Positions 49,132 to 58,392 are shown, numbered from the stretch's first letter. The stretch is 64,000 nucleotides of DNA from Rathayibacter agropyri (GCF_013249015.1 NZ_JABRPL010000006.1:1-64000); one strand, 5' to 3'. Made by a program: numbers and translations. The notes: generated by a model not told the origin, from the sequence alone.

Positions 49132-49631
49132 GCACCCCTCCCCCGCCCGGAAGCATCGACCCGCGGGGCCCGCGCGTCGCCGCCGCCATCACCGCCGCGC
49201 CGCTCCTCGTGAGCGTCGGCCTCGGCCTCGCGGAGCCGACGGAGGCGGACCTTGGTGCGCGGATCACGCAGCCCGGCTTCCTCCTCCTGCTCCTGCTGAC
49301 GCTCCTGTTCGCCTGGTCAGCGGCACGGGGAGTCGGCTCCGGCCCCTGGGCGCTGGTGTTCCGCCGCGCGATCCAGCCGCACCTGGCTCCCCCGCAGGAC
49401 TGGGAGGACGCCCGTCCGCCGCGGTTCGCCCAACTGATCGGACTGATCGTCTCGGGAGCCGGCGTCCTCCTTCATCTCGCCGGCGTTCCCGGGGCGGTCC
49501 CGGTCGCCGCGGCAGTCGCCTTCCTCGCCGCCTTCCTCAACGCCACCGTCGGCCTCTGCCTCGGCTGCGAGCTCTACCTTGTCCTGGCACGGATCGGCCT
49601 CCTCGGGCGTTCGAGCGGCTCCCGGGCGTGA
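49128..49631 (+). CDS. DUF4395 membrane protein
   Basis: 167 residues with four hydrophobic segments; GSIDPRGPRVAAAITA at the N-terminus and the conserved C-terminal cysteines in VGLCLGCELY are DUF4395 marks. Usually paired with a thioredoxin-like protein, as here, suggesting a redox-linked membrane role. The function is not established. Confidence 0.85.
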   Translation: MSTPPPPGSIDPRGPRVAAAITAAPLLVSVGLGLAEPTEADLGARITQPGFLLLLLLTLLFAWSAARGVGSGPWALVFRRAIQPHLAPPQDWEDARPPRFAQLIGLIVSGAGVLLHLAGVPGAVPVAAAVAFLAAFLNATVGLCLGCELYLVLARIGLLGRSSGSRA

Positions 49632-49686
49632 GGCTCTAGGCTGGATTTGCTTCGCGGGCGGCCCGCGACGGGCCTGGGGAGGCACC

Positions 49687-50706
49687 ATGAGCGACTCATC
49701 CGCACCGCAGTCAGACCAGGAGCCGACGGAGGCGGAGGGCTCGCCCCGGCGGGCTGCGCGCCCCGCCGGGGAGCACGTGTCCGAGCCTGCGCTGTCGGAG
49801 CAGGAGACGCGGGCACCGAGGCTGCGGGTCCTGATCTCGGGCGCGAGCGGCATGATCGGCTCCGAACTCTCGAGGCAGCTGCGCGCGGAGGGGCACGAGA
49901 TCCTCCGCCTGGTGCGGCACACGCCGACCGGTCCGAATGAGTTCCACTGGGCGCCCACCTCCCACATGCTCGACTTCAGCGTGCTCAACCGGGTGGACGC
50001 GGTGATCAATCTCTCGGGTGCCTCCATCAGTCGGCTCCCGTGGACGTCCTCCTACAAGCGGGAAATCCTCGATTCGCGGATGCAGGCGACCCGGACGATC
50101 ACGGACGCGATGCGGATGTCGTCCGCTCCCCCGGCGGTCCTCCTCAACGCCTCCGCCGTCGGCTTCTACGGGGACCGGCCGGACGAGGACCTCACCGAGG
50201 AGTCTGCGCGTGGAGAAGGGTTCCTTGCGGACGTCGTGGACCGCTGGGAGCAGGCGGCGAGCCTCGCTCCCGAGTCGACCCGTGTGGTGACCCTGCGCAC
50301 CGGCCTGGTACTCGGCGACGGAGGCGCGCTGAAGCCGCTGCTCCCTCTCACGCGCCTGGGGCTCAGCGGTCCGCTCGGCGGGGGTCACCAGTTCTGGCCG
50401 TGGATCAGCCTCTACGACGAAGCCGCGGCGATCCGCCACCTGCTGACGTCGTCCCTCTCCGGCCCGGTGAACCTGGCTGGGCCCGAGCCTGCGACGGCGA
50501 ATGACGTCATGCGCACACTCGCCGGGCTGCTGCACCGCCCGTTCGCGCTGCCGGTGCCCGAGAAGGTCATCGAACTCGCACTGCGGGACGCCGGCCACGA
50601 GCTGCTTCTCTCGAGCCAGAGGCTCGTGCCGCAGCGGCTGGTCGAGGACGGTTTCAACTTCCGACACCGCACCGCCGCGCAGGCGCTGCAGTGGGTGCTC
50701 GCCTGA
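49687..50706 (+). CDS. SDR39U1/TIGR01777-type NAD(P)-binding epimerase
   Basis: 339 residues. After a 45-residue disordered, acidic N-terminus, the Rossmann motif GASGMIGSELSRQL starts near 53, followed by INLSGASI, SAVGFYGDRPDE (with the Tyr-containing catalytic region) and a C-terminal LRRP-like domain. Substrate unknown. ATG at 49687 follows GGGGAGG; a possible -10 TAGGCT lies at 49637-49642. Confidence 0.88.
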   Translation: MSDSSAPQSDQEPTEAEGSPRRAARPAGEHVSEPALSEQETRAPRLRVLISGASGMIGSELSRQLRAEGHEILRLVRHTPTGPNEFHWAPTSHMLDFSVLNRVDAVINLSGASISRLPWTSSYKREILDSRMQATRTITDAMRMSSAPPAVLLNASAVGFYGDRPDEDLTEESARGEGFLADVVDRWEQAASLAPESTRVVTLRTGLVLGDGGALKPLLPLTRLGLSGPLGGGHQFWPWISLYDEAAAIRHLLTSSLSGPVNLAGPEPATANDVMRTLAGLLHRPFALPVPEKVIELALRDAGHELLLSSQRLVPQRLVEDGFNFRHRTAAQALQWVLA

Positions 50707-50710
50707 CCTC

Positions 50711-51157
50711 TCAGGCCGGAGCGTCCTGCTCGAGCGCGATGGCCCGGCGGATGGCTCCGCGAGCCCGCTTGCGGTCGCCGCTCGCATCGTAGGCGAGGCC
50801 GAGACGGTACCAGGCGCGCCAGTTCTCCGGTTGCGCGTCCACCTCCTCGGCATAGCGCGGGAACAGCTCATCCGCCTCCTCCCGGAGCGGACGGCCGCTG
50901 GCGCGTGAGTCGAGGACCTCCTTCGGGAGGCCGTCCTCGCCCTCGAGACGGCGAGCAAGGCGCTCGGCACGGACGCCGAACATCAGCTCGCGGATGAGCC
51001 CCCAGACGCCAACGGCACCCAGGATGAGCAGGCCGACGCCCAAGACGATCCCGGGCGCGGTCCCCGCCGCGAAAGCGACGACGGAGTATTGCAGGCAGAC
51101 GAACAGGTAGAGGGCGAGCAGGACCGCCATCAGGACGACGCCGACGCGGGTCCTCAC
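50711..51157 (-). CDS. Membrane protein with a TPR-like C-terminus
   Basis: 148 residues: two transmembrane helices (about 7-30 and 35-57), a charged linker, and one TPR-like unit PENWRAWYRLGLAYDASGDRK near residues 110-130. It overlaps the dapB stop by 4 bp. Function unknown; it may form complexes through the TPR. Confidence 0.7.
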   Translation of the reverse strand: MRTRVGVVLMAVLLALYLFVCLQYSVVAFAAGTAPGIVLGVGLLILGAVGVWGLIRELMFGVRAERLARRLEGEDGLPKEVLDSRASGRPLREEADELFPRYAEEVDAQPENWRAWYRLGLAYDASGDRKRARGAIRRAIALEQDAPA

Positions 51158-51987
51158 GGAAGGCTAGTGGCGGTGGCGGCCTGACCGGAGGGCACCTGAT
51201 CGGCGACGGGCTGTTCAGCGGACGGGCGCTCGGCGAGGGGTACCGCGTCGAAGGCCGCCCGCAGGTCGATCAACGCGTCGAGGCCGACGACCACGCCGGT
51301 CGTCGTGCGGACAGCGTCGAGCGCGCGCAGGACACCCTGCTCGTAGGAGGACTGGGAGAACGTGTCGTGGCGGATGGTCACGGTCTCGCCCGTGCCGCCA
51401 AAGACGACCTCCTGCCGCGCCTCCACTCCGGGCAGGCGAATGCTGTGCACCGGGACGCTCGCAACCTGCTGGCCTCGCGCCCGCTGATCGGTACGCGGCG
51501 CCTGCACAGGTCCGAGCTCGGCGCGAGCACGGAGCAGGAGCTCGGCTGTGCGCACCGCGGTGCCCGAGGGCGAATCGACCTTCCGGGCGCCGTGCGCCTC
51601 GATGATCTCCGCCGCGTCGAAGAAGCGGGCAGCGACGGTCGACAGCGCGGTGGCGACGACCGATCCCAGCGAGAAGTTGGGGATGATGACCACCCCCGCC
51701 TCCGGCTGCTCCTCGACGGTGCGCCGGAGCGCAGCAATGCGGTCGCCCGTCCAGCCGGAGGTGCCGACCAGCACCTTCTTCCCGTTGACCACGGCGAAAT
51801 CGACGATTTGCTGGCTGATCGACGGCACGGTCATGTCGACGACGATCTCGGCGGCGAGCATCTCGTCCAGATCGCTCCGCGAGCCGAGCCGCGCCACAAG
51901 CGTGAACTCGTCGGACGTCTCAATGAGTGAGCAGGTGAAGGAACCGAGTCGGCCGGACGCGCCGACCACGGCGACAGAAGTAGTCAC
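51154..51987 (-). CDS. dapB: 4-hydroxy-tetrahydrodipicolinate reductase, unusual catalytic region
   Basis: Second step of the DAP branch. 277 residues, N-terminal GASGRLGS Rossmann motif and the catalytic segment IIEAHGARKVDSPSGTA. Most DapB proteins have HH in the place of HG: the first His (the proposed acid) and the Lys are kept, the second His is Gly. The C-terminus is extended by a Glu/Ala/Pro tail. It may be active; the substitution deserves checking. Confidence 0.9.
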   Translation of the reverse strand: MTTSVAVVGASGRLGSFTCSLIETSDEFTLVARLGSRSDLDEMLAAEIVVDMTVPSISQQIVDFAVVNGKKVLVGTSGWTGDRIAALRRTVEEQPEAGVVIIPNFSLGSVVATALSTVAARFFDAAEIIEAHGARKVDSPSGTAVRTAELLLRARAELGPVQAPRTDQRARGQQVASVPVHSIRLPGVEARQEVVFGGTGETVTIRHDTFSQSSYEQGVLRALDAVRTTTGVVVGLDALIDLRAAFDAVPLAERPSAEQPVADQVPSGQAATATSLP

Positions 51988-52014
51988 CGGTTTAGCGTAA
52001 CAACGCGGCGCCGC

Positions 52015-52161
52015 TCAGCGTGGCGGGAGCGCGAGCCAGGACGCCCCGGGCGGATCCGCAGGGAAGCCGCTTCCCGGCGGCAGAAGGAGCGCGACGCCCT
52101 CAAGCCGCCCCTCGCACTCCGCCGCCACGAGCTCGGACGGCTCCGCAGTCAGCGTCCGCAA
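52015..52161 (-). CDS. Small ORF between the phosphatase and dapB
   Basis: A 48-residue frame with a TTG start preceded by GGGGAG at 4 bases, ending 27 bp before dapB. 42 of 48 codons end in G or C, like the neighbouring genes, and the protein has the motif-like run LEGVALLLPPGSGFPADPP. No family is recognised. It fills the otherwise gene-free 192-bp space. It may be spurious. Confidence 0.4.
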   Translation of the reverse strand: MRTLTAEPSELVAAECEGRLEGVALLLPPGSGFPADPPGASWLALPPR

Positions 52162-52179
52162 CTCACTCCCCGCCGCCGC

Positions 52180-52782
52180 TCAGTACGGCTGTGCCTCTGG
52201 CAGACCGGTGCGCAGCTCGACGGGCAGATGCGACAGGTCGTTGTGCACCACGAGCACGGGCGGCTTGCGCGAGCGCACGCGGATGATCGTCAGGCCGCAG
52301 TTGGCCTGGTTCACGCCCAACCAGCGCCAGTCCGGCGCGTCGAAGACGTGGCGCACGAACCAGCCGATGACGAAGTTGTGGGTAATCAGGAGGTCGTGGC
52401 GGTCCTCGCGTGAGGGCGCGAGGAACTCCGCAACAGCATCCTGCATCTGTGCATGACCGGCCTCGATCTCGGCCGGCGTCACGCTGCCGAAGAAGGGCTC
52501 GAATGCCTTGGGCATGTCGAGAGTCGGACCGGACGGGATGCAGTCGAACAGCAGCGAGGACGGCCGCAGCGGCAGACTCGGGAGGAGCGTCTGGAAGCGC
52601 GCGGCCGTCTCCTCCGCCCGCCGCAACGGCGAATGCCACGCGCCGGTGAAGGGAACGCCGCCAAGCCGCTCCGCGATCAGCCGGGCCTGGCGTTCACCCC
52701 GCGCCGACAGCGGACCGTCGGGCAGCCCGTGCTCGGCGTCCTGCTGCTCGCCGTGACGGACGAGGTAGATGTAGTGAGACAC
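52180..52782 (-). CDS. Histidine phosphatase family protein
   Basis: 200 residues. RHG motif (LVRHGEQQD) near residue 9, second catalytic His in LLITHNFVIGW, Arg in HSPLRRAEETA, typical of phosphoglycerate-mutase-like phosphatases. Substrate unknown. In the same direction as dapB and M16. Confidence 0.88.
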   Translation of the reverse strand: MSHYIYLVRHGEQQDAEHGLPDGPLSARGERQARLIAERLGGVPFTGAWHSPLRRAEETAARFQTLLPSLPLRPSSLLFDCIPSGPTLDMPKAFEPFFGSVTPAEIEAGHAQMQDAVAEFLAPSREDRHDLLITHNFVIGWFVRHVFDAPDWRWLGVNQANCGLTIIRVRSRKPPVLVVHNDLSHLPVELRTGLPEAQPY

Positions 52783-52854
52783 GGAAGTCCTCCCTGCTGC
52801 GGCGCGACGGTGCGCGGTCGACGGGCGTTGACGATCCGGCCGGAGTGAATCCGA

Positions 52855-54252
52855 TCAGACCACAGAGGAACGTGCGATCTCGGCGAACCCGGCGAAGGTC
52901 GACTCCTCGACCGCACCGACGACCGAGATCGACGACGGCCCCCTGGCCAAGTCTGCCGCCAACGCCTGGACGTCGTCCGCGCTGACGAGGGCGAGTCGCC
53001 GCAGGCTCTCGTCGAGATCGGCGAACTCACCGAAGGTCAACTCGGCACGGCCGAGGCGAGACATGCGGGTGTCCGAGTCCTCGAGCGCGAGAGCGGCGGC
53101 GCCCGAGAGCTGCCCGCGGGCACGCGTGAGTTCGTCGACGGTGACGCCGCCCTCGGCGAGTCGGCGGAACTCGCTCAGGAGCAGCTCGGCGACGGTGCCC
53201 GCCTTGGCCGGCGTGCAGGCCGCGTACAGGCCGAAGAGACCCGCGTCGGAGTACGACGGTGCGAAGGAGTAGACGGAGTAGGCGAGCCCGCGCTTCTCGC
53301 GCACCTCCTGAAACAGCCGCGACGACATGCCGCCGCCGAGGATAGAGTTCAGCACCCCCATGGTCATCCGGCGCTCGTCACCCGCCGCGAGCCCGGGGAA
53401 GCCGAGGAGCAGGTTCGCCTGCTCGGTGGGGCGCTGCACGACCGAGAGCGCGCTGCCCCGGCTGTACGAGGCGGTGCCGCCGACGCGGCGCTCGACCGGC
53501 GCCGCGGGGGTGTCGAGATCCCAGCCGTCGGAGGCGAGTACGCGCTCGAGCAGTGTGACAAGCGCCTCGTGGTCGACGGCACCGGCGACGGTGACGACGA
53601 GATCGCGCGGGCGGTAGGCGGAGCGGTAGTGCGCCCAGACCGCCTCACGCGTCGCCTCACCGATCGTCGCGGCCGTGCCGCCGATCGGGCGGCCGAGTGC
53701 GTGGTCGCCGAAGACGGCCTCGAACAGCCGCTCCCCCGCCACATCGGCCGGGTCGTCGTCGGCCATCGCAAGCTCCTCGAGGATGACCCCGCGCTCCGTC
53801 TCGAACTCGACGGGGTCGAGGAGGCTCGACGTCACCATGTCGGCGATGACCTCGACCGCCATCGGCAGGTCACGGTCCCGGATCTTGGCGTAGTAGCAGG
53901 TGTACTCCTTGGCGGTCAGAGCGTTGTGCTCGCCGCCCACCGAGTCAAAGGCGATCGCGATGTCGAGCGCCGATCGCGTCCGGGTGCCCTTGAAGAGGAG
54001 GTGCTCGAGGAAATGCGTCGAGCCGACGTTGGAGGGCACAGCTGCCTCGGTTGCGGTGGCGGGGCGACCGGCCCGCTCGTCGCGCGAGCCCGCAGCGACC
54101 CAGAAGCCGATCGTCGAACTCCGGGCACCGGGCACCGCCTCGCTGAGGATCCGAACCCCGCTCGGGAGTATGGAGCGGCGGACCAACGATCCGCCTGCGG
54201 CCCGGATAGTCGTCTCCGGCTGGTCGAGTGGGAGTGCGACACCGTGATTCAT
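52855..54252 (-). CDS. M16 family zinc protease
   Basis: 465 residues, mitochondrial-processing-peptidase type. The inverted zinc motif HFLEH (in STHFLEHLLFKGT) and the downstream Glu in VILEELAMADDDP are present. TAGGGT 7 bases before the ATG predicts a leaderless start. In related genomes this gene usually follows pnp directly; here three genes separate them. Confidence 0.92.
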   Translation of the reverse strand: MNHGVALPLDQPETTIRAAGGSLVRRSILPSGVRILSEAVPGARSSTIGFWVAAGSRDERAGRPATATEAAVPSNVGSTHFLEHLLFKGTRTRSALDIAIAFDSVGGEHNALTAKEYTCYYAKIRDRDLPMAVEVIADMVTSSLLDPVEFETERGVILEELAMADDDPADVAGERLFEAVFGDHALGRPIGGTAATIGEATREAVWAHYRSAYRPRDLVVTVAGAVDHEALVTLLERVLASDGWDLDTPAAPVERRVGGTASYSRGSALSVVQRPTEQANLLLGFPGLAAGDERRMTMGVLNSILGGGMSSRLFQEVREKRGLAYSVYSFAPSYSDAGLFGLYAACTPAKAGTVAELLLSEFRRLAEGGVTVDELTRARGQLSGAAALALEDSDTRMSRLGRAELTFGEFADLDESLRRLALVSADDVQALAADLARGPSSISVVGAVEESTFAGFAEIARSSVV

Positions 54253-54341
54253 CGTGATCACCCTAGGCCAACGGCGCCCGACTGCCACGTGGTGGCGCAA
54301 CCGGCTGAGCGGAGCGTCGCTGCGGCGTCCGTCCCCGGTCG

Positions 54342-55337
54342 TCAGCGCCGCGCGCGATCGAGCGCGGCGACGTGCCCGGCGTCGAGAGTGAGTGACACTG
54401 CGCGCATGAACGCGTCCACGTCGGCCGGCGAGCGCGGGGCCACGGTCGCCGCAGCCAGGTGCGGCCGAGCGAGTAGCCAGGCGAGCGCGACAGCGGCCGG
54501 CGCCGCCGAAAGCTCGGAGCCAATCGCGTCGAGGGCGGCGAGCATCCGCCGTCCGTGACGGCCGACATACGCCGCCGCGAGATCCCCCTCCGGCAGGCGA
54601 GCCAGTTCACGCCTCGTCCTCTCGATACCCCGGAGGAAGCCGTGCGCGAGTGGGACACTCGAGAGGAGTGAGAGGCCCTGGCCAGCGGCGACGAGGCCGA
54701 GGTCTCCCTCCGCCTCCTGCCGCTCGAGCAGGTTGTAGCGGAGTTCCACGGCGCAGAAGCGAGGCAGCCCGTGCGCGGCGAGTACTCGCGCCTCGAAGAG
54801 CTGTTCGGCCGCAAAGTCCGAGGCGACGACCGTGCGGACCAGGCCGCGGGCGAGCAGCACCTCTGCGGCGCTCAGCAGCTCGTCGAGTCGGCCCGCGCCG
54901 TCGGGTCGCACGGCGAGCACCTCCAACCGGTCCGTACGGAGGCGGCGCAGGACATCCTCAATCCGGGTCACCAGCAACTGCGGTGTGGCCGCGGCGAGCG
55001 CGGGGGCGCCGAAGCGGCCGATGAAGAGGAAACGGTCTCGGTCTCGGTGGCCAGCGAGCCAATCGCCGGCCACCGTCTCACCCGCAGCGGAGGAGGCCGA
55101 ATCGGTGACGACCACACCGTTACCGCCCCAGGCGGCGAAGCGCTCGAGCAGGGCGGCGCCGTCCTCGCGGCCGACCGCGGCGACGTCGAGAATCAGGGGG
55201 AACAGGGCGTGCTCGGACTCGCCGAGCGGGCGGCGGTGCGTGTGCGCAACGACGGCGGTCTCGACCGGCCCTGTGGCGGACAGCAGGGCACCGTGGCGCA
55301 GTGCCTTCACGGCTGCACCAGACTTCACCCTCGGCAC
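54342..55337 (-). CDS. Aldo/keto-reductase-fold protein with a degraded active site (AKR-A)
   Basis: 331 residues, AKR fold seen by alignment to its neighbour at 57313-58272: YVGRHGRRMLAALDAIGSE, ALAWLLARPHLAAATVA. The four catalytic positions (Asp, Tyr, Lys, His) all appear lost: VVTDSASS in place of DTADxY, FIGRFG in place of the TKVG lysine, and LAVRPD in place of the His strand. A redox function is unlikely; a binding or structural role is possible. GTG start, not certain. Confidence 0.7.
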   Translation of the reverse strand: MPRVKSGAAVKALRHGALLSATGPVETAVVAHTHRRPLGESEHALFPLILDVAAVGREDGAALLERFAAWGGNGVVVTDSASSAAGETVAGDWLAGHRDRDRFLFIGRFGAPALAAATPQLLVTRIEDVLRRLRTDRLEVLAVRPDGAGRLDELLSAAEVLLARGLVRTVVASDFAAEQLFEARVLAAHGLPRFCAVELRYNLLERQEAEGDLGLVAAGQGLSLLSSVPLAHGFLRGIERTRRELARLPEGDLAAAYVGRHGRRMLAALDAIGSELSAAPAAVALAWLLARPHLAAATVAPRSPADVDAFMRAVSLTLDAGHVAALDRARR

Positions 55338-55419
55338 GCCACCACTCTCCCTGCGGCGGGTCGGATGCCCGCCGCGTCAGACGTTATCCGAGCGTGGGAG
55401 CCGCACCCACGACTGGTCC

Positions 55420-55429
55420 GAAACGGTTC
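55420..55429. promoter_or_regulatory. possible LacI-type half-palindrome
   Basis: GAAACGGTTC lies 100 bases before the glucosidase gene. It is a near-palindrome of the kind bound by LacI-family sugar regulators, but one short site gives low confidence. Confidence 0.2.
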
Positions 55430-55528
55430 ATCAGATCGTTACACGAGCGCCGCATCGAGCCACAGAACGCGCCGCGAACCGGTGCGGTGGCCCCCTCCGT
55501 GTCGCACCTCCCGGCTAGATTCGGGCTC

Positions 55529-57241
55529 ATGAAACACGTCGCCCCGACCCCGTCCGCTCCCTGGTGGACCAGCGCCGTCGTCTACCAGATCTATCCCCGC
55601 TCGTTCGCCGACTCGAATGGCGACGGCATCGGCGACCTCGGCGGCATCCGCTCGAAGCTCGACCATCTGGCCGACCTCGGTGTGGACGTGATCTGGCTCT
55701 CACCGATCTACCCGTCGCCCCAGCACGACAACGGCTACGACATCTCTGATTACCAAGACATCGACCCGCGGTTCGGCACCCTCGCCGAGTTCGACCTGCT
55801 GCTGGCAGAGGCGCATGAGCGCGGCATCCGTATCCTGATGGACCTGGTCGTCAACCACACCAGCGATGAGCACGCCTGGTTCGTCGAGTCACGCTCGTCG
55901 CGGGATGATCCAAAGCGCGACTGGTACTGGTGGCGTCGGGGGCGCGCCTCGGCCGAGCCCGGCCGGGAACTCGAGGCGGCGGCCTCCGCCGGTCTCGATG
56001 TCGCCGAGCCCAATGGCTGGCGCTCCTACTTCTCGGGTCCCGCATGGACTCTCGACCCCGCCACCGATGAGTACTTCCTCCACCTCTTCGCGGTGCAGCA
56101 GCCCGACCTCAACTGGGAGAACCCCGAGGTCAGGCACGCGGTGCACGAGATGATGACCTGGTGGCTCGACCGCGGGGTCGACGGGTTCCGGATGGACGTG
56201 ATTAACCTGGTCTCGAAGGACGTCGAGGCGATTGACAGCGAGGCGGGTGGCGCGGGCATCCTCGACGGGGTGGGCCCTCGGTTGCACGAGTTCCTCCGCG
56301 AGATGAACGAAGCCGTGTTCGCCGGTCGTGAGGGCGCCTTCCTCACCGTGGGCGAGATGCCCGGTGTCACACTGGAGGAGGCGATGCTGGTCACCGATCC
56401 CGAGCGGCGCGAACTCGACATGGTCTTCCAGTTCGAGCACGTCGGGATCGACCACGGCGTCGATAAGTTCCATCCTGTGCCGCTCGATCTCATCGCTCTG
56501 AAGGCGAATCTTGCGCGCTGGCAAGACGGCCTCGCCGAGCGCGGCTGGAACAGCCTGTACCTCGGCAACCACGACCAGCCTCGGCTCGTCTCGCGCTTCG
56601 GCGACGACGGCGCCTACCGCTACGAATCCGCAACGCTGTGGGCGACGCTCCTGCACCTGCAGCGTGGCACGCCCTACATCTACCAGGGCGACGAGATCGG
56701 GATGACGAACGTCCCCTTCGCCGGGATCGACGACTTCCGAGACGTGGAGTCGCTCAACTACTGGGCGGAGGCGGTCGGCGAGCGCGGAGAGGACGCCGCC
56801 ACGGTGCTCGCCGGGCTGCGTGCGCAGAGCCGCGACAACGCGAGGACCCCCGTCCAGTGGGACGACTCCGCGCACGCGGGCTTCACCACCGGTGAGCCGT
56901 GGATCGCGGTGAACCCGAACGCGGCCGAAGTGAACGTCGCCGCTGATCGCGCCGCCGAGCGGTCGGTGTTCGAGTACTACCGGGCCCTCATCACGCTCCG
57001 CCACGAGGACGAGACCGTGCAGTTGGGCCGCTTTACCCTGCTCGAACCCAAGCATCCGACGCTGTTCGCCTTCACCCGCAGCGGAGCGGATGAGTTGCTG
57101 GTCGTCGGCAACGTCTCTGGTGATCCGCTCGAGGTGCCGCTACTCGACGAGTGGGCCGGAGCCGAAACGGTGCTGGGCAACCTGCCCGGCGGCTCCGGGG
57201 CCATCCTGGCGCCGTGGGAGGCGCGCATCCTGCGCCGCTGA
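55529..57241 (+). CDS. GH13 alpha-glucosidase (oligo-1,6-glucosidase type)
   Basis: 570-residue cytoplasmic glycosidase. (alpha/beta)8 barrel with VVNHTSDEH, nucleophile Asp in DGFRMDVINL, acid/base Glu in TVGEMPG and the third acidic residue in LGNHDQPR. The acid-rich loop QPDLNWENPEVR is typical of family 13 oligo-1,6-glucosidases. Specific substrate (maltose, sucrose, isomaltose) cannot be told. TAGATT 7 bases before the ATG predicts a leaderless start. It runs opposite to both AKR-like neighbours. Confidence 0.92.
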   Translation: MKHVAPTPSAPWWTSAVVYQIYPRSFADSNGDGIGDLGGIRSKLDHLADLGVDVIWLSPIYPSPQHDNGYDISDYQDIDPRFGTLAEFDLLLAEAHERGIRILMDLVVNHTSDEHAWFVESRSSRDDPKRDWYWWRRGRASAEPGRELEAAASAGLDVAEPNGWRSYFSGPAWTLDPATDEYFLHLFAVQQPDLNWENPEVRHAVHEMMTWWLDRGVDGFRMDVINLVSKDVEAIDSEAGGAGILDGVGPRLHEFLREMNEAVFAGREGAFLTVGEMPGVTLEEAMLVTDPERRELDMVFQFEHVGIDHGVDKFHPVPLDLIALKANLARWQDGLAERGWNSLYLGNHDQPRLVSRFGDDGAYRYESATLWATLLHLQRGTPYIYQGDEIGMTNVPFAGIDDFRDVESLNYWAEAVGERGEDAATVLAGLRAQSRDNARTPVQWDDSAHAGFTTGEPWIAVNPNAAEVNVAADRAAERSVFEYYRALITLRHEDETVQLGRFTLLEPKHPTLFAFTRSGADELLVVGNVSGDPLEVPLLDEWAGAETVLGNLPGGSGAILAPWEARILRR

Positions 57242-57244
57242 AAG

Positions 57245-57293
57245 CGCCCGCCGAGGGGGCCGGCACCGTCGGGTCCGGCGCTCTCGGCGGGCG
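57245..57293. terminator. bidirectional terminator between glucosidase and AKR-B
   Basis: CGCCCGCCGAG pairs with CTCGGCGGGCG over a 27-base loop that itself holds a second small hairpin. It lies between the convergent glucosidase and AKR-B genes. Confidence 0.75.
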
Positions 57294-57312
57294 GATCTTC
57301 CGTCGAACGACG

Positions 57313-58272
57313 TTAGGCCGAGACGCGGTCGAGCTGGGCTATTTCACTGCGAGTGAGTGGCAACGCGGCGGCTGTGAACAGCGGCTCCAACTCGGCCGCA
57401 CTCCGCGCTCGGACGATCGCGGCCGATACCTCCTGATGCGAGAGCACCCAGGCGAGTGCTACGGTCGCCGGCTCGGCACCGTGCGTCTCGGCAATCTCAT
57501 CGAGGGCGGCGAGCACACGGGAGCCGTGCCGTCCGATGTAGTTCAGACCCGCCTCGAACATGGCCGACTCCGGCTCATCCGTGCGGCTGCGCAGCATGCC
57601 CGTCAGGTATCCACTCGCAAGCGGGAGGCGAGCGAGCGTCCCCAGCTCGAGACGCACCACCTCGGGAGCAACGTCGGCCTCGTAGTCTCTGCGCTCCATC
57701 AGGCTGTACTCGGCGACCACCGCGGACAGCGGCGGCAGCGCGAAAGCGGTCGCCGCATCCTGTGCAGCAGCGAGGGCGGCGCCGCTGAAGTGCGCCGCTC
57801 CGAGCGCGCCCACGCTGCCGTCGGCGAGGAACGGCACGACGGCCGCGAGGCTCTCGGCGATTGGTACCTCCGGGTCCTCGCTGTCGAAGGACAGCAGGTC
57901 GATTCGAGTGCCGAGCCGCTCCAGACTCGCCTCGATCGCGATCCGCACATCCTCCGGGTCGAGCCCCGGCGCATCCGGGTGGCGACCGACCTTCGTGGCC
58001 ACCAGCATCCGCTCGCGCAGCCCGCTCGACTCGAGCCAGCGGCCGATCATATATTCGCTTCGTCCCGTGGCATAGTGGTCGGCCGTCGAGATCAGCGTGC
58101 CGCCGAGGCGGCCGAAAGCGTCGAGCACCTCCGCGGTGTCGTCGATGCCGGTGGCCCAGCCGAAGACCGAGCCGTCGAGGGCGAGCGGATGCACGGAGAG
58201 ACCGGTCCGGCCGAGTGTGCGCGAGAGAGGGAGCGTCTCCGGCTCGGTGGCCAGGGGCGTCGGGTCGGTCAC
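57313..58272 (-). CDS. Aldo/keto-reductase-fold protein with partial active site (AKR-B)
   Basis: 319 residues. LGRTGLSVHPLALDGSVFG opens a normal AKR fold. Catalytic positions: Asp is Ser (LISTADHYATG), Tyr is kept, Lys is kept (VATKVG), His is Asp (LSFDSEDPEVPI). With Asp and His gone, normal carbonyl reduction is doubtful. Clearly related to AKR-A over the C-terminal half. Function unknown. Confidence 0.8.
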   Translation of the reverse strand: MTDPTPLATEPETLPLSRTLGRTGLSVHPLALDGSVFGWATGIDDTAEVLDAFGRLGGTLISTADHYATGRSEYMIGRWLESSGLRERMLVATKVGRHPDAPGLDPEDVRIAIEASLERLGTRIDLLSFDSEDPEVPIAESLAAVVPFLADGSVGALGAAHFSGAALAAAQDAATAFALPPLSAVVAEYSLMERRDYEADVAPEVVRLELGTLARLPLASGYLTGMLRSRTDEPESAMFEAGLNYIGRHGSRVLAALDEIAETHGAEPATVALAWVLSHQEVSAAIVRARSAAELEPLFTAAALPLTRSEIAQLDRVSA

Positions 58273-58342
58273 GGAGTCCTCCGGTCAGGGCGGTGCGGCG
58301 GCACGGTCTCGCTACCGTATCCCATGCCCGCCGAAACAACGC

Positions 58343-58374
58343 GACGCCCGCCCCACCGGAGTGGGACGGGCGTC
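58343..58374 (-). terminator. terminator of pnp
   Basis: GACGCCCG and CGGGCGTC close a hairpin with an inner CCCCAC/GTGGGA stem, 19 bases after the pnp stop. Confidence 0.75.
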
Positions 58375-58392
58375 ACAGTCGTGCGGAAGGGA

